NCBI GenBank assembly: GCA_964463255.1 | Contig: CAYXBC010000028.1 | Span: 13,334-77,333, forward strand | Direction of reading: 5' to 3' | DNA: 64,000 nucleotides | From: CAJBLF01 sp964463255 | GTDB lineage: Bacteria > Patescibacteriota > Gracilibacteria > Absconditabacterales > Absconditicoccaceae | Part shown: positions 9,882 through 20,173 of the stretch, in pieces | How positions within the stretch are numbered: position 1 is the first letter of the stretch | Layout: each line of letters opens with the position of its first letter | Notes under the pieces: generated by a model | Told to the model about the DNA's origin: nothing | The model's database searches: none | The model's input: only the letters and a program-made list of their open reading frames with translations | Translations under genes and position numbers: made by a program

Positions 9882-10382
9882 ATGAAAAAAAATATAATCA
9901 GAGGAATTATGATAGGTGTCTCAATGTTTATAGTCTGATGTATTCCTTTGTATGCTTTGGTAATCCCTAGTTCAGATATTACTATCCTTACCCAGCAAGA
10001 ACAGCAAATCCTAAATTCTCAAGGTATCGATAATCCATTGAGACAGTGAGCGAGCAATATGGTGGCACCGGAAGGAGGGACAGCATTAGAAGGTATTGTA
10101 TGAGCGTGAGATAATATCGCCACGCATGACACAGCACAGACAAGAGTCTTGGATGTAATCAAAAATATCGTCAATTACGCTTTGGGGATGGTTGCCCTCG
10201 TAGCACTCATATATCTCATCTATCATGGCTTTCTGATATTGACGGCAGCAGGTGATGATACCCAATACAAGAAAGGCATCTGAGGCATAAAATTTGCAGC
10301 TATCGCCCTTGGAGGCATAGGTATAAGCCGGTTATTGGTGAGCATGATCTTCCGGCTGATCAATTATTTAATAACCTGATAA
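9882..10382 (+). CDS. VirB2/TrbC-like type IV secretion pilin-type membrane protein
   Basis: 166 residues: a lysine-initiated signal-like N-terminus (residues 8-26), a polar region, then two hydrophobic spans (about 95-117 and 130-155) separated by a short charged loop, the layout of T4SS pilin subunits (VirB2/TrbC) in CPR genomes. The C-terminal part contains IYHGFLILTAAGDD, typical of these proteins. Ends with TGA (Gly) then TAA. Followed 6 bp later by a second protein of the same architecture. Family assignment is from layout and context, not a catalytic motif. Confidence 0.6.
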
Positions 10383-10388
10383 GTTACC

Positions 10389-10907
10389 ATGATTACGTAT
10401 CTGACCACGACATCACACAAGATTATCAAGCATATCTTCTATATCTTAGGAGGGATTTTGGCATTATCGGTATGTATGCCGGTCATCACGGTAGGGCAAA
10501 ACGTAGGCAGCAGTCCCAGTTTCTATTATAATGTCACCAATCTCAAGGGATCAAATGAACCCACAGATATCGGAAATATCGTCAAAACGGAAACAGTCAA
10601 TCCTACAACGAGCATACTCAAGAGACTGACTGATTTTTTCAAACTGACCGGTGCACCCTATGATACATCGACCTCGAAAGCTACAAATTATATCAAATGG
10701 ATACTCAATATCCTGCTGAGTCTCGTGAGTCTAATCTCCCTGGTGATGATTATATTTGCCTTCTATCTGATATTCTTCTCCAAAGGCGAAGAGGGCGTGA
10801 CCAAAGCCAAGAAGATATTTATAGGGGTGGCTATCGCATTGGCGGTGATGTGATTATCTCGGCTCATAGCAAGCTTATTCTTCAATATCTATTCGACAGT
10901 GACATAA
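10389..10907 (+). CDS. second VirB2/TrbC-like membrane protein
   Basis: 172 residues with an N-terminal hydrophobic export segment (13-32), a Ser/Thr/Asn-rich extracytoplasmic part and two C-terminal spans (about 105-128 and 138-160) around a charged loop (SKGEEGVTKAKK). Same layout as the upstream neighbour, with 6 bp between them, so they are very likely cotranscribed. One TGA (Gly) falls within the last span. Probably a structural subunit or inner-membrane partner of a T4SS. Confidence 0.6.
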
Positions 10908-10928
10908 TATTTTATCTCTTGCCCATGG

Positions 10929-11633
10929 ATGATGATTTTGAATCTAGGAGAACAGAAACAGGTCCAAAAACCTAAACATGAAAATCTCTTTAATACAGAG
11001 ACTATGTTGCCGATTTCAGAGATCAGAAACGATACGATTATTATGAAAGATGGCGGACTTAGGACTATCCTCAGGATCAGCGGGATAAATCTCGATCTCA
11101 AAAATGGCGACGAGCAGCAAATCATTATAGAGCAGTACAAGAAGTTTCTGAACGGATTGGGATTTCCTATCCAGATTCTCGTCCGCAATACGTTCTTGGA
11201 TCTCTCGAACTATCTCAGCTATATCAATGCCAACCTTCAGGAGATTGATAACCCTACGCTAAGGACCCAATGAGAAGCATATTACAGGTTTCTCCAAAAT
11301 ATCGATATGCAGCAAGGATTAATCTACAATAAGGAATTTTATATCATAGTGCCGTATTACGAGAGCGAACAAGACAAAGAACAGATCAAGAAATCACGAT
11401 GGCAGAAATTCCTGGATGTACTCTATGCCAAGGATACCGTCGAGAAGATTGTCTCTAGATACAGAGGGTTCCTCAAAGGTAAGACGATGCTGGATATGAG
11501 AACGAATCTCATCATTGAAGGGCTTGGAGGAATGTCGATAATAGCAGAGAAGATAAATACTTCGGATATCATAAATCTCATGTTCCGTTGCTACAACCCA
11601 TTGATTCATAGTGCTCAAGCGACCATAAAATAA
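10929..11633 (+). CDS. TraC/VirB4-N-terminal-like T4SS protein
   Basis: 234 residues, soluble, no signal peptide. The region IIMKDGGLRTILRISGINLDL near residues 37-56 and the following block match the N-terminal non-ATPase region of TraC/VirB4-type conjugation proteins as found next to T4SS genes in CPR bacteria. No Walker motif is present, so it is not the motor itself. One TGA (TQGEAYY) is glycine. Last gene of a three-gene operon with the two pilin-like genes, starting 21 bp after the second. Assignment moderate. Confidence 0.5.
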
Positions 11634-11700
11634 ACGCAGATACTACCGGACAATTGAGCGTTCCATCTTTTTTCCACAGTACTATATTTCTATGAGTATA

Positions 11701-12804
11701 TTAGAGTTTCATAGTGATGTCGTATTTTTTCTCGTCACAGTATTTCTTAGCTTGTGCGTAGAGTTCATCGCATTTTGCTATTCGTTCTTGTTTGCCTTCT
11801 TTTCTATCAATCATTTCCTGATACCGTACTTTCCTTCTCTCTATCTCAGCGAGCGAAGCGATGCAACAGACATCATCATCAGTGATGGCCATACCAGCAC
11901 AATTGATGCCCATATCAGTAGGGGATTGATATTTGACCATATAGTTCTTATGCGTAACTATTTTTTTTGCGATATTCATGACGATTTCAAATGCTTCGAC
12001 ATCTCTGTTGTAATTCACTGCATCCAGACCGTAGGCTTTCTTATGATACGCATCTAGCATATTGTAGTCGCCGATATCTATAGTCGCCGCCTCATATGCG
12101 AGATTTACCGGATGTTCGAGAGGAAGATTTCGGATAGGGAAGGTCTCATACTTCGCATATCCTGATTTGATATTCATCTGATGATCGAGATATATTTGTC
12201 ACAGGCAGGTCGACATTTTTCCGCTGTTGGAAGCAGCTCACGTGACCAATATCAGATTTTTGGTCAATGGGATATGATCGTCATGACCAAATCCATCTTC
12301 ACTGAGGATTGTCTCAGTATCATGAGGATAGCCGTTGATCTTATATCTTTCCCAGACCCTATATTGTTTTCTTTGGAAATCCTTTTCAAATTCGAGGATG
12401 ATATCAAACATATTCCCGACATCGATATTATTGATCACGATATGTGGTTTGATTCAGATATTTTTTTCGATATTTCTGATGAGTTGATAGACGTAGTCTT
12501 TATAGTCGATATCTTCGTTGCTGAGTTGTCTATTGGAAAGGATATCTACAGCATTTACGCAGAACACTATCTCTGCATTATTTTTGAGCGAGAGGAAAAT
12601 ATTTTTTTTGGCCTCAGGATCAAAACCCGGTAGAACTCTGGCAGCATGGGTATCATAGAGAAATTTGCCACCGATTTCCAGATACAATCTTCCACCGGAA
12701 AAATTAGCAATCCTATCGAGGATCTTCTCTTTCTGGAGCCTGAGATATTTTGCTCCATCGAATCACTTTTTCTTGTAGTTAATAATATCGGTAGAATTTA
12801 TCAT
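11701..12804 (-). CDS. DUF1846 family protein (shor­tened form)
   Basis: 367 residues. Strong DUF1846 signatures: GFDGAKYLRLQKEKI, YLEIGGKF, HAARVLPGFDP, the block SGKMSTCL near residue 195, KYETFPIRNLPLEHPVNLAYE written here in part as ETFPIRNLPLEHPVNLAYEA, and SPTDMGINCAG. The biochemical role of the family is unclear. Usual members are near 490-500 residues; this one ends about 130 residues early with a charged helix (KYCDEKKYDITMKL). TGA glycines occur at KKGFDG and in the ATP-loop-like SNSGK region. Convergent with the T4SS genes. Confidence 0.88.
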
Positions 12805-12923
12805 GCCGGCTGTATGTATATAAATACAGCATAAGTATATTCGTATCTCAGTGATAATGCAAAAAATAGCCAGGAATCAGATATATTTGCTTGCGTTTTC
12901 AGAAAAAAATAACGTAATAAGTC

Positions 12924-12989
12924 CGCTATCACTCACATAATTTATTTATGTAATTTGCTCCACATACGTAGTAATTACGTCCGATAGCG
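12924..12989. other. nested inverted repeat (possible structured RNA or decayed terminator)
   Basis: Outer arms CGCTATC (12924-12930) and GATAGCG (12983-12989) enclose two perfect hairpins, ACATAA/TTATGT (12935-12951) and ACGTA/TACGT (12966-12980). Located between uvrA and DUF1846, in non-coding sequence. Confidence 0.5.
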
Positions 12990-13032
12990 CAAATCACATC
13001 TGATAGGATAAATCACATCCCGAAGAGATATA

Positions 13033-16000
13033 TTATTTCACTATTTTCCCGTTTTCTAACCTAATGACATCATCGGCAAATTTCAGGATATTTTTGTCGT
13101 GTTCAATCATAAGGATAGTATCTCCTTTATTCAAAAATTCTTTGATAACTTTCAATAATTTTACGATATCCTCGGAATGAAGACCTACGGTAGGTTCATC
13201 CAAGAAATACATGGTATGTCCTTTGTAGGATTTCAGGAGATGTTTGACGAGTTTGAGTCTCTGGCTCTCTCATCCGGAAAGCATATGTGCAGGCTGTCCC
13301 ATTCTCAGATATCCGAGTCCGATATCGACCATAAGCTGGAGGTCTTCACGGACATGATCGATTTCAGAGAAAAATTCCAATGCATCGCTGATATACATAC
13401 CAAGCACCTCAGAGATAGTTTTGCCTCTTCGTTTGATGGCCAAAATTTCTGTCTTGTATCTTTTGCCTTCACAGAGTTCACAGTGAATGTAGGTGTCAGG
13501 AAGAAATTGTAATTCAATTTTTTTATACCCATAGCCATCACAGGCAGGGCAGGCTCATTTATTGGAATTGAAACTAAAATAGCTGGAGTTGAATCCGAGA
13601 TATTTGCTATCGGTCGTTCATGCATAGAGTTGTCTGATATGGTCGAAAGTGCCGATAAAGGTGGCAGGGCAGGATCTCGGCGTCTTTCCGATACTGGTCT
13701 GATCGACATAGATGGTATTTTTAATCTCTTCATGGCCAATGATAGTCTCAACCGAGAGATCTTTATGGAATTCCTGCATCGCAAGATTTTCATAGTGTTC
13801 ATATTTCTCCTTGTTCATGACGGGTGCAGCGAGGATATCCTGCCGATTTCGTCATTGTTTCAAAAGCGTCAGTCTGATAAAACTCTGGATAAATTTCAGT
13901 TTATCATTCAAAAATTTAAACAAGGTCGTATACATGAGCGTTGTTTTTCCAGCTCCTGAAGGTCAAGTGATGATAGTGAACGTTCAGAGTCTGATATTTA
14001 CATCGACATCTTGAAGATTAAATTTAGATGCTTTTTTTATCTTCACAACATTATTGCTCGGCGTATGCTCGAAATCGATAGATACTTTTTTCTTGCCGAG
14101 GATATATTGGGCAGTTAGACAATCGGATTGTAAGAAGTCATCATAGGTACCATTAAACATAAGATTACCACCAAAATCTCCAGCACCAGGTCAGATCTCT
14201 ACGACTCGGTCGGATGCTTTGATAAATTCTTCGTTGTGTTCTACGACGATAATAGTATTTCCCATTTCTCTCAATTTTTTGATAGCAGTGATTGCTCTTT
14301 GGATCTCCTTATCATCGAGTCCAATCGTAGGTTCATCCAACACATAGATGATACCGGTGAGTTTATTTCCTAGTTGTTTGGCTAGTCTCAATCTTTGTAT
14401 TTCTCATCCAGAGAGTGTATCTATTCATCTATGGAGACTGAGATATCCAAGTCATAAATCTTGGATAGTCTTTGCTCTGTCATTGAGTGGATTGATAATC
14501 CTTTGGATCAACGTCTGATCTTTGCTTGCATGTTCCTTATAAAGATCGACAAAGGTAATCAACTCATTGAGTGGCATCCTTTGCAAATCTGCGATATTAT
14601 ATTTTCCTGATTGCACCTTCTCTTTTCCTTTGCTATGAAAGGTCAAAAACACATTGAGACTTTCTTTTTTGAGTTTTGTTCCATTACATTCGTTACAGGT
14701 TTTCATATCGAGCATGGCTTGGAAATCAACGGTCAGGAGACCTTTTGCATATTGGTCTTTGACTATCTCTTCGATACCTTTGTACTGCATGCTGATGTAT
14801 TTTCCTCCGTAATTTACTCTTATCAATTCTTCATCTCCAAAAAGTATGACGTGTTGGAATCGTTCCGGAAGATCTTTCCAGAGTTTGTCGGGATCAATGC
14901 TATATTTCTGTGCCAACTTGAGGAGTAATGACTGACCTAGATTAGAATCTCTTCGAGGCAGGATGGCTTTCATATACGGACTTGTAGGGTCGAGGATCTT
15001 ATCGAAATCTATCTGCAGGATCTCACCGATACCATGACAGGTAGAGCATGCTCATTCTTGTCTGTTGGGTGAAAAATGCTGAGGCGTAAATTCAGGATAG
15101 GTGATATTACAATCCGGACAATACATTTTATCCGTAAACCATTCAATTTCGTTTGTCGGGACTGGGGATTTGGGACTTTTTGTTGTTCCTTTTTCCTGAG
15201 TCTTTGCTCCTTCGCTTAGGTAGATTCAGAATTTTTTAAATTCACCAAGTATCTTGATGATATCTTCTTTCAATCTACCCATTTTCTGATCTTCTACAGT
15301 GACACGATCATAGATACCATAGGTATTGAGCGGAAAATATTCTGATGGTATATTTGGGGTCTCGAGATAGAAATATTCGATAGGATCCAGAGATTTGGTA
15401 TTTGGAAGTATCTTTTCTCATTTTTTTTGACTTCCTTTTCCCTGGTTTTTTTCTTCTGCTTCCTGATGTTTAGTATCAGCGACCAATAAATAACGGGTAA
15501 ATCCTTTTCATTTTTCTACCTTGTTCCTATTTTTTTTGACGAATTCTAAAAGATCTTCTTTTTTTTCGAAACGTCCAGATTCTTGAAGAAGATATATTTT
15601 CTGATGCATATAGGACGTTTGGATTTCATTCATAATCTGTTCGATGGTCTGCGGTTTGATCTCTTTTTTGCAGTGGTAACAATAGCTATCACCGAGTTTC
15701 GCATAGAGTAATCTCAGATAATCATCAATCTCTGTCAAAGTTCCGACCGAGCTTCTTGAGTTACCCGCTTTCTTATTTTGTTCAATTGCTATGGCAGGGG
15801 AAAGTCAGCTACAATGGTCGATTTCCGGTCTTTCACCCAAATTGAAAAACTGTCTCAGATAACTAGAAAGCGATTCGATATATCTGTATTGTCCTTCCTT
15901 ATAAATCGTATCGAAGGCGAGAGAGGATTTACCGGAACCAGAAACTCAGGTAATCGTAATCAACTTATTTTTTGGAATCTCGATATCGATATTTCTGAGA

Positions 16001-16089
16001 TTATGAGTTTTTACTCATTGGAAGGTAATCTTATTTTCCATAGTTCCCAGATTTGCAATCATATGTTTTTCAACAGATTTTTTTGCCAT
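13033..16089 (-). CDS. uvrA: UvrABC excinuclease subunit A
   Basis: 1,018 residues. UvrA recognises DNA damage in nucleotide excision repair and loads UvrB. Seen: Walker A GVSGSGKSS near residue 39, zinc-binding CPDC and CSTCHG near residues 325-345, the second ABC domain with Walker A and signature, and a second Walker B in YVLDEPTIGLDD. Glycines of Walker A and of the zinc module are TGA. Bacterial UvrA is usually about 940 residues; the extra 75 or so lie before the first zinc module (about residues 200-320), a Lys/Gln-rich stretch. Partner genes uvrB and uvrC are not in the window. Confidence 0.96.
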
Positions 16090-16124
16090 AAGTAATTCAA
16101 CTAACAATTAAAAACTAAGAGTTT

Positions 16125-16225
16125 GTTATTGCGAACGGTGTAGTGAAGCAATCTATATGGAATTATTTTTTCTTGATTGCTTTGTCGTTTCACTCCCTGC
16201 CTGCGGCAGGCAGGCTCGCAATAAC
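16125..16225. repeat. 101-bp inverted-repeat element (MITE-like)
   Basis: Terminal arms GTTATTGCGA (16125-16134) and TCGCAATAAC (16216-16225), inner arms GAAGCAATC and GATTGCTTT, and a GCCTGCGGCAGGC palindrome at its right side. The right end stops one base before the TAA of the next gene. Confidence 0.75.
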
Positions 16226-16226
16226 G

Positions 16227-16886
16227 TTACATAGAATGTAAAATATCTTGTATTCTCTGTATTGCTTTAGGCATATTTTTCATACCCTGCCCCACAGGAT
16301 AGAAAGTAGGATATACATTGTAGCTATCGTTTTTTACGGTCAAAAGTTCGTGGTCATTTTTTGTATATTCAGAGACCATGACTTTTTTATCTAATAAAAT
16401 AGAACTTACTTGATTACCAAACGTAATGATATGTTGTGGCTTAATTTCATCGATTTCTTCGCAGATAAGATCAAGATATTCTTTAAAAATTTTGTCTGGA
16501 AGCGGTCTTGCATCTGTCTGTGTGCATTTAGCAAGATTGCTGATATATGTATTATTGTCAGCAATTTCTTTATATACTTCCAGTGAAAATTGTTCCGTCC
16601 GATTGTTTGGTCTCATTTTTTGGATATGTTCAAATGTTGTTTTTGATATTGATCAGATGGCAGCAAGAAGTTTTCGTATATTCTTCGTTCACAATCGGGG
16701 AGCGTGTATTCATTTCCATCATGGGATACACGAGACATTTCTTCATGTAGGATTCATAAACAAAAGAAATAATTTTGGACGCTTGAGTTGTCCTGCACCA
16801 TAGACCGAAAGTAGTGTTTTATCTCAATGAATGTCTTGAAGTTTGTCGTATGCAGCAAATAATTTTGTAAGTTGTATATCTTTCAT
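16227..16886 (-). CDS. uracil-DNA glycosylase superfamily protein
   Basis: 219 residues. Resembles the UDG superfamily that removes uracil from DNA: an N-terminal FMNPT segment near residue 49 in place of the GxxPG water-activating motif, IGTKNIWK-like block (with CGA read as Trp) near residue 80, YISNLAKC near residue 112, and PQHIITFGNQVS near residue 155. The block order fits family 4/5-like or MUG-like members; the exact family and activity are uncertain. Four or five TGA glycines. Together with uvrA next door it forms a small DNA-repair group. Confidence 0.7.
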
Positions 16887-16899
16887 GGTATATATATAA

Positions 16900-17226
16900 T
16901 TAAAATTCTGAAGCTTCCTCGAGGATGATTTTTTGCTCAAATCCTCATGCTTTTTCATCTTTTTTCTTGATTGCATCTTTGATCTCCTCTTCTGTGATAG
17001 CATAGAGTTTCATAATCTCTTGGGTGACCTTGAGGACATCAGCGAGTTCGTTCTTTATATCTTCGATATTGTGTTCTGCAGCAAGTTCTTTGGCCTCTTC
17101 GACCAGTTTCTCTTTGAGCTTAGCTTCGAATTCTTCAGGAGTTGCTACGTGATACTTTGCTGTGCCTCAACTGGCTTCTATCTTTTCTATAATCCTATCT
17201 CTGACAAGTTTATTGTATGATATCAT
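16900..17226 (-). CDS. MazG-like nucleotide pyrophosphohydrolase
   Basis: 108 residues, starting MISYNKLVRDRIIEKIE, the signature of the phosphoribosyl-ATP pyrophosphohydrolase-like/MazG-like small proteins. The metal-binding pattern EEAKELAAE ... DIKNELADVLKV (E-x-x-E and E-x-x-D) is present near residues 45-65. These enzymes hydrolyse nucleoside triphosphates or related molecules, often as house-cleaning. Two TGA glycines. It is 14 bp upstream of the UDG-like gene on the same strand, so probably cotranscribed with it. Confidence 0.85.
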
Positions 17227-17277
17227 TTTTTTAAATCCAAAATTTAAAATTCAAAATTAGTTATGTATTGTTTGTCA

Positions 17278-18114
17278 TTAGTAATTATTTTTAAGTTCCC
17301 AGTCCAATACTTTCAAAAATTTAGGGACCAATCAATATCTTATCGCTCAGCTATAATCTGGTCCATACCCATCGAATGCATAATGAGGATTGATTGGTAT
17401 GACGTTATATCCACTAGTGCTAGTTCATGTTATCAGACCACCATTATAGAGTGCTGCATGATTAACAAGTCCGGTCATATCCAGTCCAGTATAGGTGAGA
17501 GCAATTCAGAGTTTGGTCTTGTATTGTATCCGTTTCGCCTTGGAGAAGTCGATGAAATCTTGCATGGTCTGGAGAAATTTTGCCTCCGTAATCTGTCAGG
17601 TTCCATAGTCTTTGCTGAGGATCTGGAAGGGACCATCACCATTTCCAGGCAGATAGTAGCCACAATTGGTCTCTCTATACCGCGTAGCTATCGTCAGGGC
17701 AGTCGGGAAGTCATTTGCGAAACTAATGGTATCCATAGTATTGTATCGGCCGGTGCAGCTATCAGGGGTGTTGATGTCCTGGCTAAATCAAAGACTATAG
17801 AGATCAACGAAGGACTGTTTGTTTCATTTGGAGATAACTTTTGCTTTTGACTTTTGTATATTGACCTGGGTGACGAGATAGGAGCCAAGTTCGTTGAGAT
17901 AATAGGTCAGTTGTCCGTATCAGGAAAATTGCTCCTGCAGGGATTTGAGCTGAGCATAGAAATCCCGCTTATCTTTCATATTGCCGGAGCTGATACTATC
18001 AAGCTGTGATTTGAGCTGAGCGAGCTGGACAATATCCTGGCTAGTAGGCTGATAGGCAATCACACTTCATAGGAAGATACCGCTTAGTAAGAGGGAAATG
18101 ATGATTTTTTTCAT
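17278..18114 (-). CDS. secreted lytic-transglycosylase-like protein (T4SS-associated)
   Basis: 278 residues. A clear signal peptide (MKKIIISLLLSG, cleavage near residue 20) and a coiled-coil segment precede a lysozyme-like domain: ATRYRETNCG with a candidate catalytic Glu near residue 145, then NGDGPFQI (the G..Q motif of SLT domains) and NHAALYNGG (AYNAG-like). This would cut peptidoglycan to let the secretion machine through the wall. Follows two VirB6-like genes on the same strand, 72 bp after the first. Six or more TGA glycines. Confidence 0.7.
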
Positions 18115-18186
18115 CAAGAAAAAAACAAGATAAATGCATCATTTATGATATGATTATAGCATCTCTATGCAAGCGAAAATACTCTG

Positions 18187-20112
18187 CTATGTCCTATTAG
18201 GATAAAAGACAGCATTCTTTAGTTCGTCATAATTACTTGGTTCTCTTACTTTGGAAACCGCTCATCACATAGCCTTCCACAATGCTTTCGCATTTTTTCA
18301 TCAGCCGTCATCAAAATATTTTTTCAATTGATCCTCAGTAGGCTTATCTGATGCTAATGTGCCAGTGAATCAATATGTATTCGTTGTTGTGGATGTGGGA
18401 TTATTGAGTAGTTTCCGGAGATTTTCCGTCCGACCAGTGGTAGTCAAGGATATTCATCAGGCGACATTCTGAGCAATCTGTTTTGAGGTAGCGAAGAATG
18501 CAATCCCATTTGGATCTCTCTCCAATGCATTTTTCACTGTAGCAGTATCTTTATCTCCCCAATTAGGAAGCTCTCACAATATACTCGTTTGTACTCGGTT
18601 ATCGACACTTTCTGCATTGGTAGTCAATCTTTTAGTCTTAGCGTCCCAGGTTCCAAATTCGCCTTTTTCATTCAATCCAAATCATCAGAGAGTCATATTT
18701 CTTTCTTTTTCCATAAGTTTTTTGACGCCGCCGACCGAGAATCATCCCGGTATAATCGGCATAGACTTGGCGAATCCTTCTGTATCTTCGATAAGTACTT
18801 TCATGATCTCGCTTATAGTTCCTCCGCCCAGCGTGAGCGAGAGTTTGATGAACCGTCGCATAATGAAGATGGAAAGGAGCAACATGATAAGATGGCTAAA
18901 AAAGTTCTGTCCGGATTCCAGGACATCCTTTCAGAGGATATCTTTCTGTACCAGGGTCACCGTGCTTATATCTTGGATAGCGAGCGATGAATTCTCTGTC
19001 CCCTGTGTACTCAGGGTAACGCCGTTAAGATTATTTTCTCGGGTAGCTCATGATCAGGTGATAGTATTTTGCATACTGACGATGACAATCAACATCAAGG
19101 AAACCCCGGTCACGAAAATAACCGGTTTAAAAGCAGTGGAGATGAGATTGCCCAAGGTAAATATTTTACCGAGTCCTCATCATCACTCTCAGAGTTTCTT
19201 ATCAAAGACCTGAAAGAGAATAAGAAACGGTGATCCTATGATAAATATCCGAAGTAGTCCAATCCTGATGACATTAGCAATGAGCAGCAGCAAGAGTCCC
19301 ATGGTGAAGAAGAAGAGAAAGAACAACCTCAGCGCAAATCACAAAGTAAGCTGAGAAGGGTCCTTGGTGTCACCCAAATTCAGATAGCTCTGAAAGCTAA
19401 ATACCGCCGATCATAGGTAGATGAAAGGCCCGCTCACGGAATTAGCAGTGGGCAAAAATTTATCCCAGGCATGTTCATCCACCGCTCAGTTATCGACAAT
19501 CAGTTGCACTGCTCAGGTGAGCGTAGTAGCGTTGGGATCTACGACAATCTTTTTTTTCTGAACTTTGTCGAGCGCTGTATTCATTTTTTCCTGCATTACA
19601 GCATCATTGCTGAGGAATGCACTGGGGAATCCACCGATAGCTGCAGTAGCCACGGAAGAGAGATCGATGAACGCTCCCATGAGGAATCGGCTTGATTGGA
19701 TTAGAATCCCGGCGAGCAGCGTATTGGTAATGACTTTCTTTACATCCAATGCCTCTTTGCCTATCAGGCCTTTCACGATAGAGATGAGGACAAGTCATAC
19801 CAGGGCGAAATTAGCAAAATTTTTCATGATATTTCGGATCTTTCGCAGATAGATGTCCATATGGAGAAATGCTCCATACACGAAATCATTGGTCATGAGC
19901 TTGCCTGCAATAATAGCAAGGATGACCCGCAATCGGGAGAAAAGTGAGAGGAAGGTCTGGAGAAAATCTTTGGTTTTTTGGAGTGTTTGCGCATCTACAG
20001 CACTATCCGCATAGGCATGAAGGAAAAAGGAAGTTCCGAGAATCACCAAGAGTCCAACGGTTTTTATCGTCGTAGGATGTAGCAGTGTGCTGATGATTCT
20101 CTTGATACGCAT
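18187..20112 (-). CDS. VirB6/TrbL-like T4SS membrane protein, 641 aa
   Basis: An N-terminal signal/anchor (residues 15-36) is followed by several membrane spans (about 55-75, 100-122, 135-160, 235-260, 262-300, 320-345), long loops, and a soluble C-terminal third. This architecture, with the block MKNFANFALVGLVLI near residue 95, is shared with the next gene and matches VirB6/TrbL-type channel proteins of CPR type IV secretion loci. Many TGA glycines; the frame is open across all 641 codons. Middle gene of a likely three-gene operon 22603 to 17278. Confidence 0.65.
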
Positions 20113-20173
20113 AGAGAGGAGGGAGATAAAATGACTAATGACTAATTTTAAATTCTAAATTAACAGGTGGGGC

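Noticed and set aside
17263..17850. 195-codon plus-strand frame
   Set aside because: Antisense shadow of the lytic-transglycosylase-like gene, which has a signal peptide and SLT-like motifs.
18589..19213. Two overlapping plus-strand frames of 133 and 198 codons
   Set aside because: Antisense to the VirB6-like gene, whose 641-codon frame is uninterrupted.
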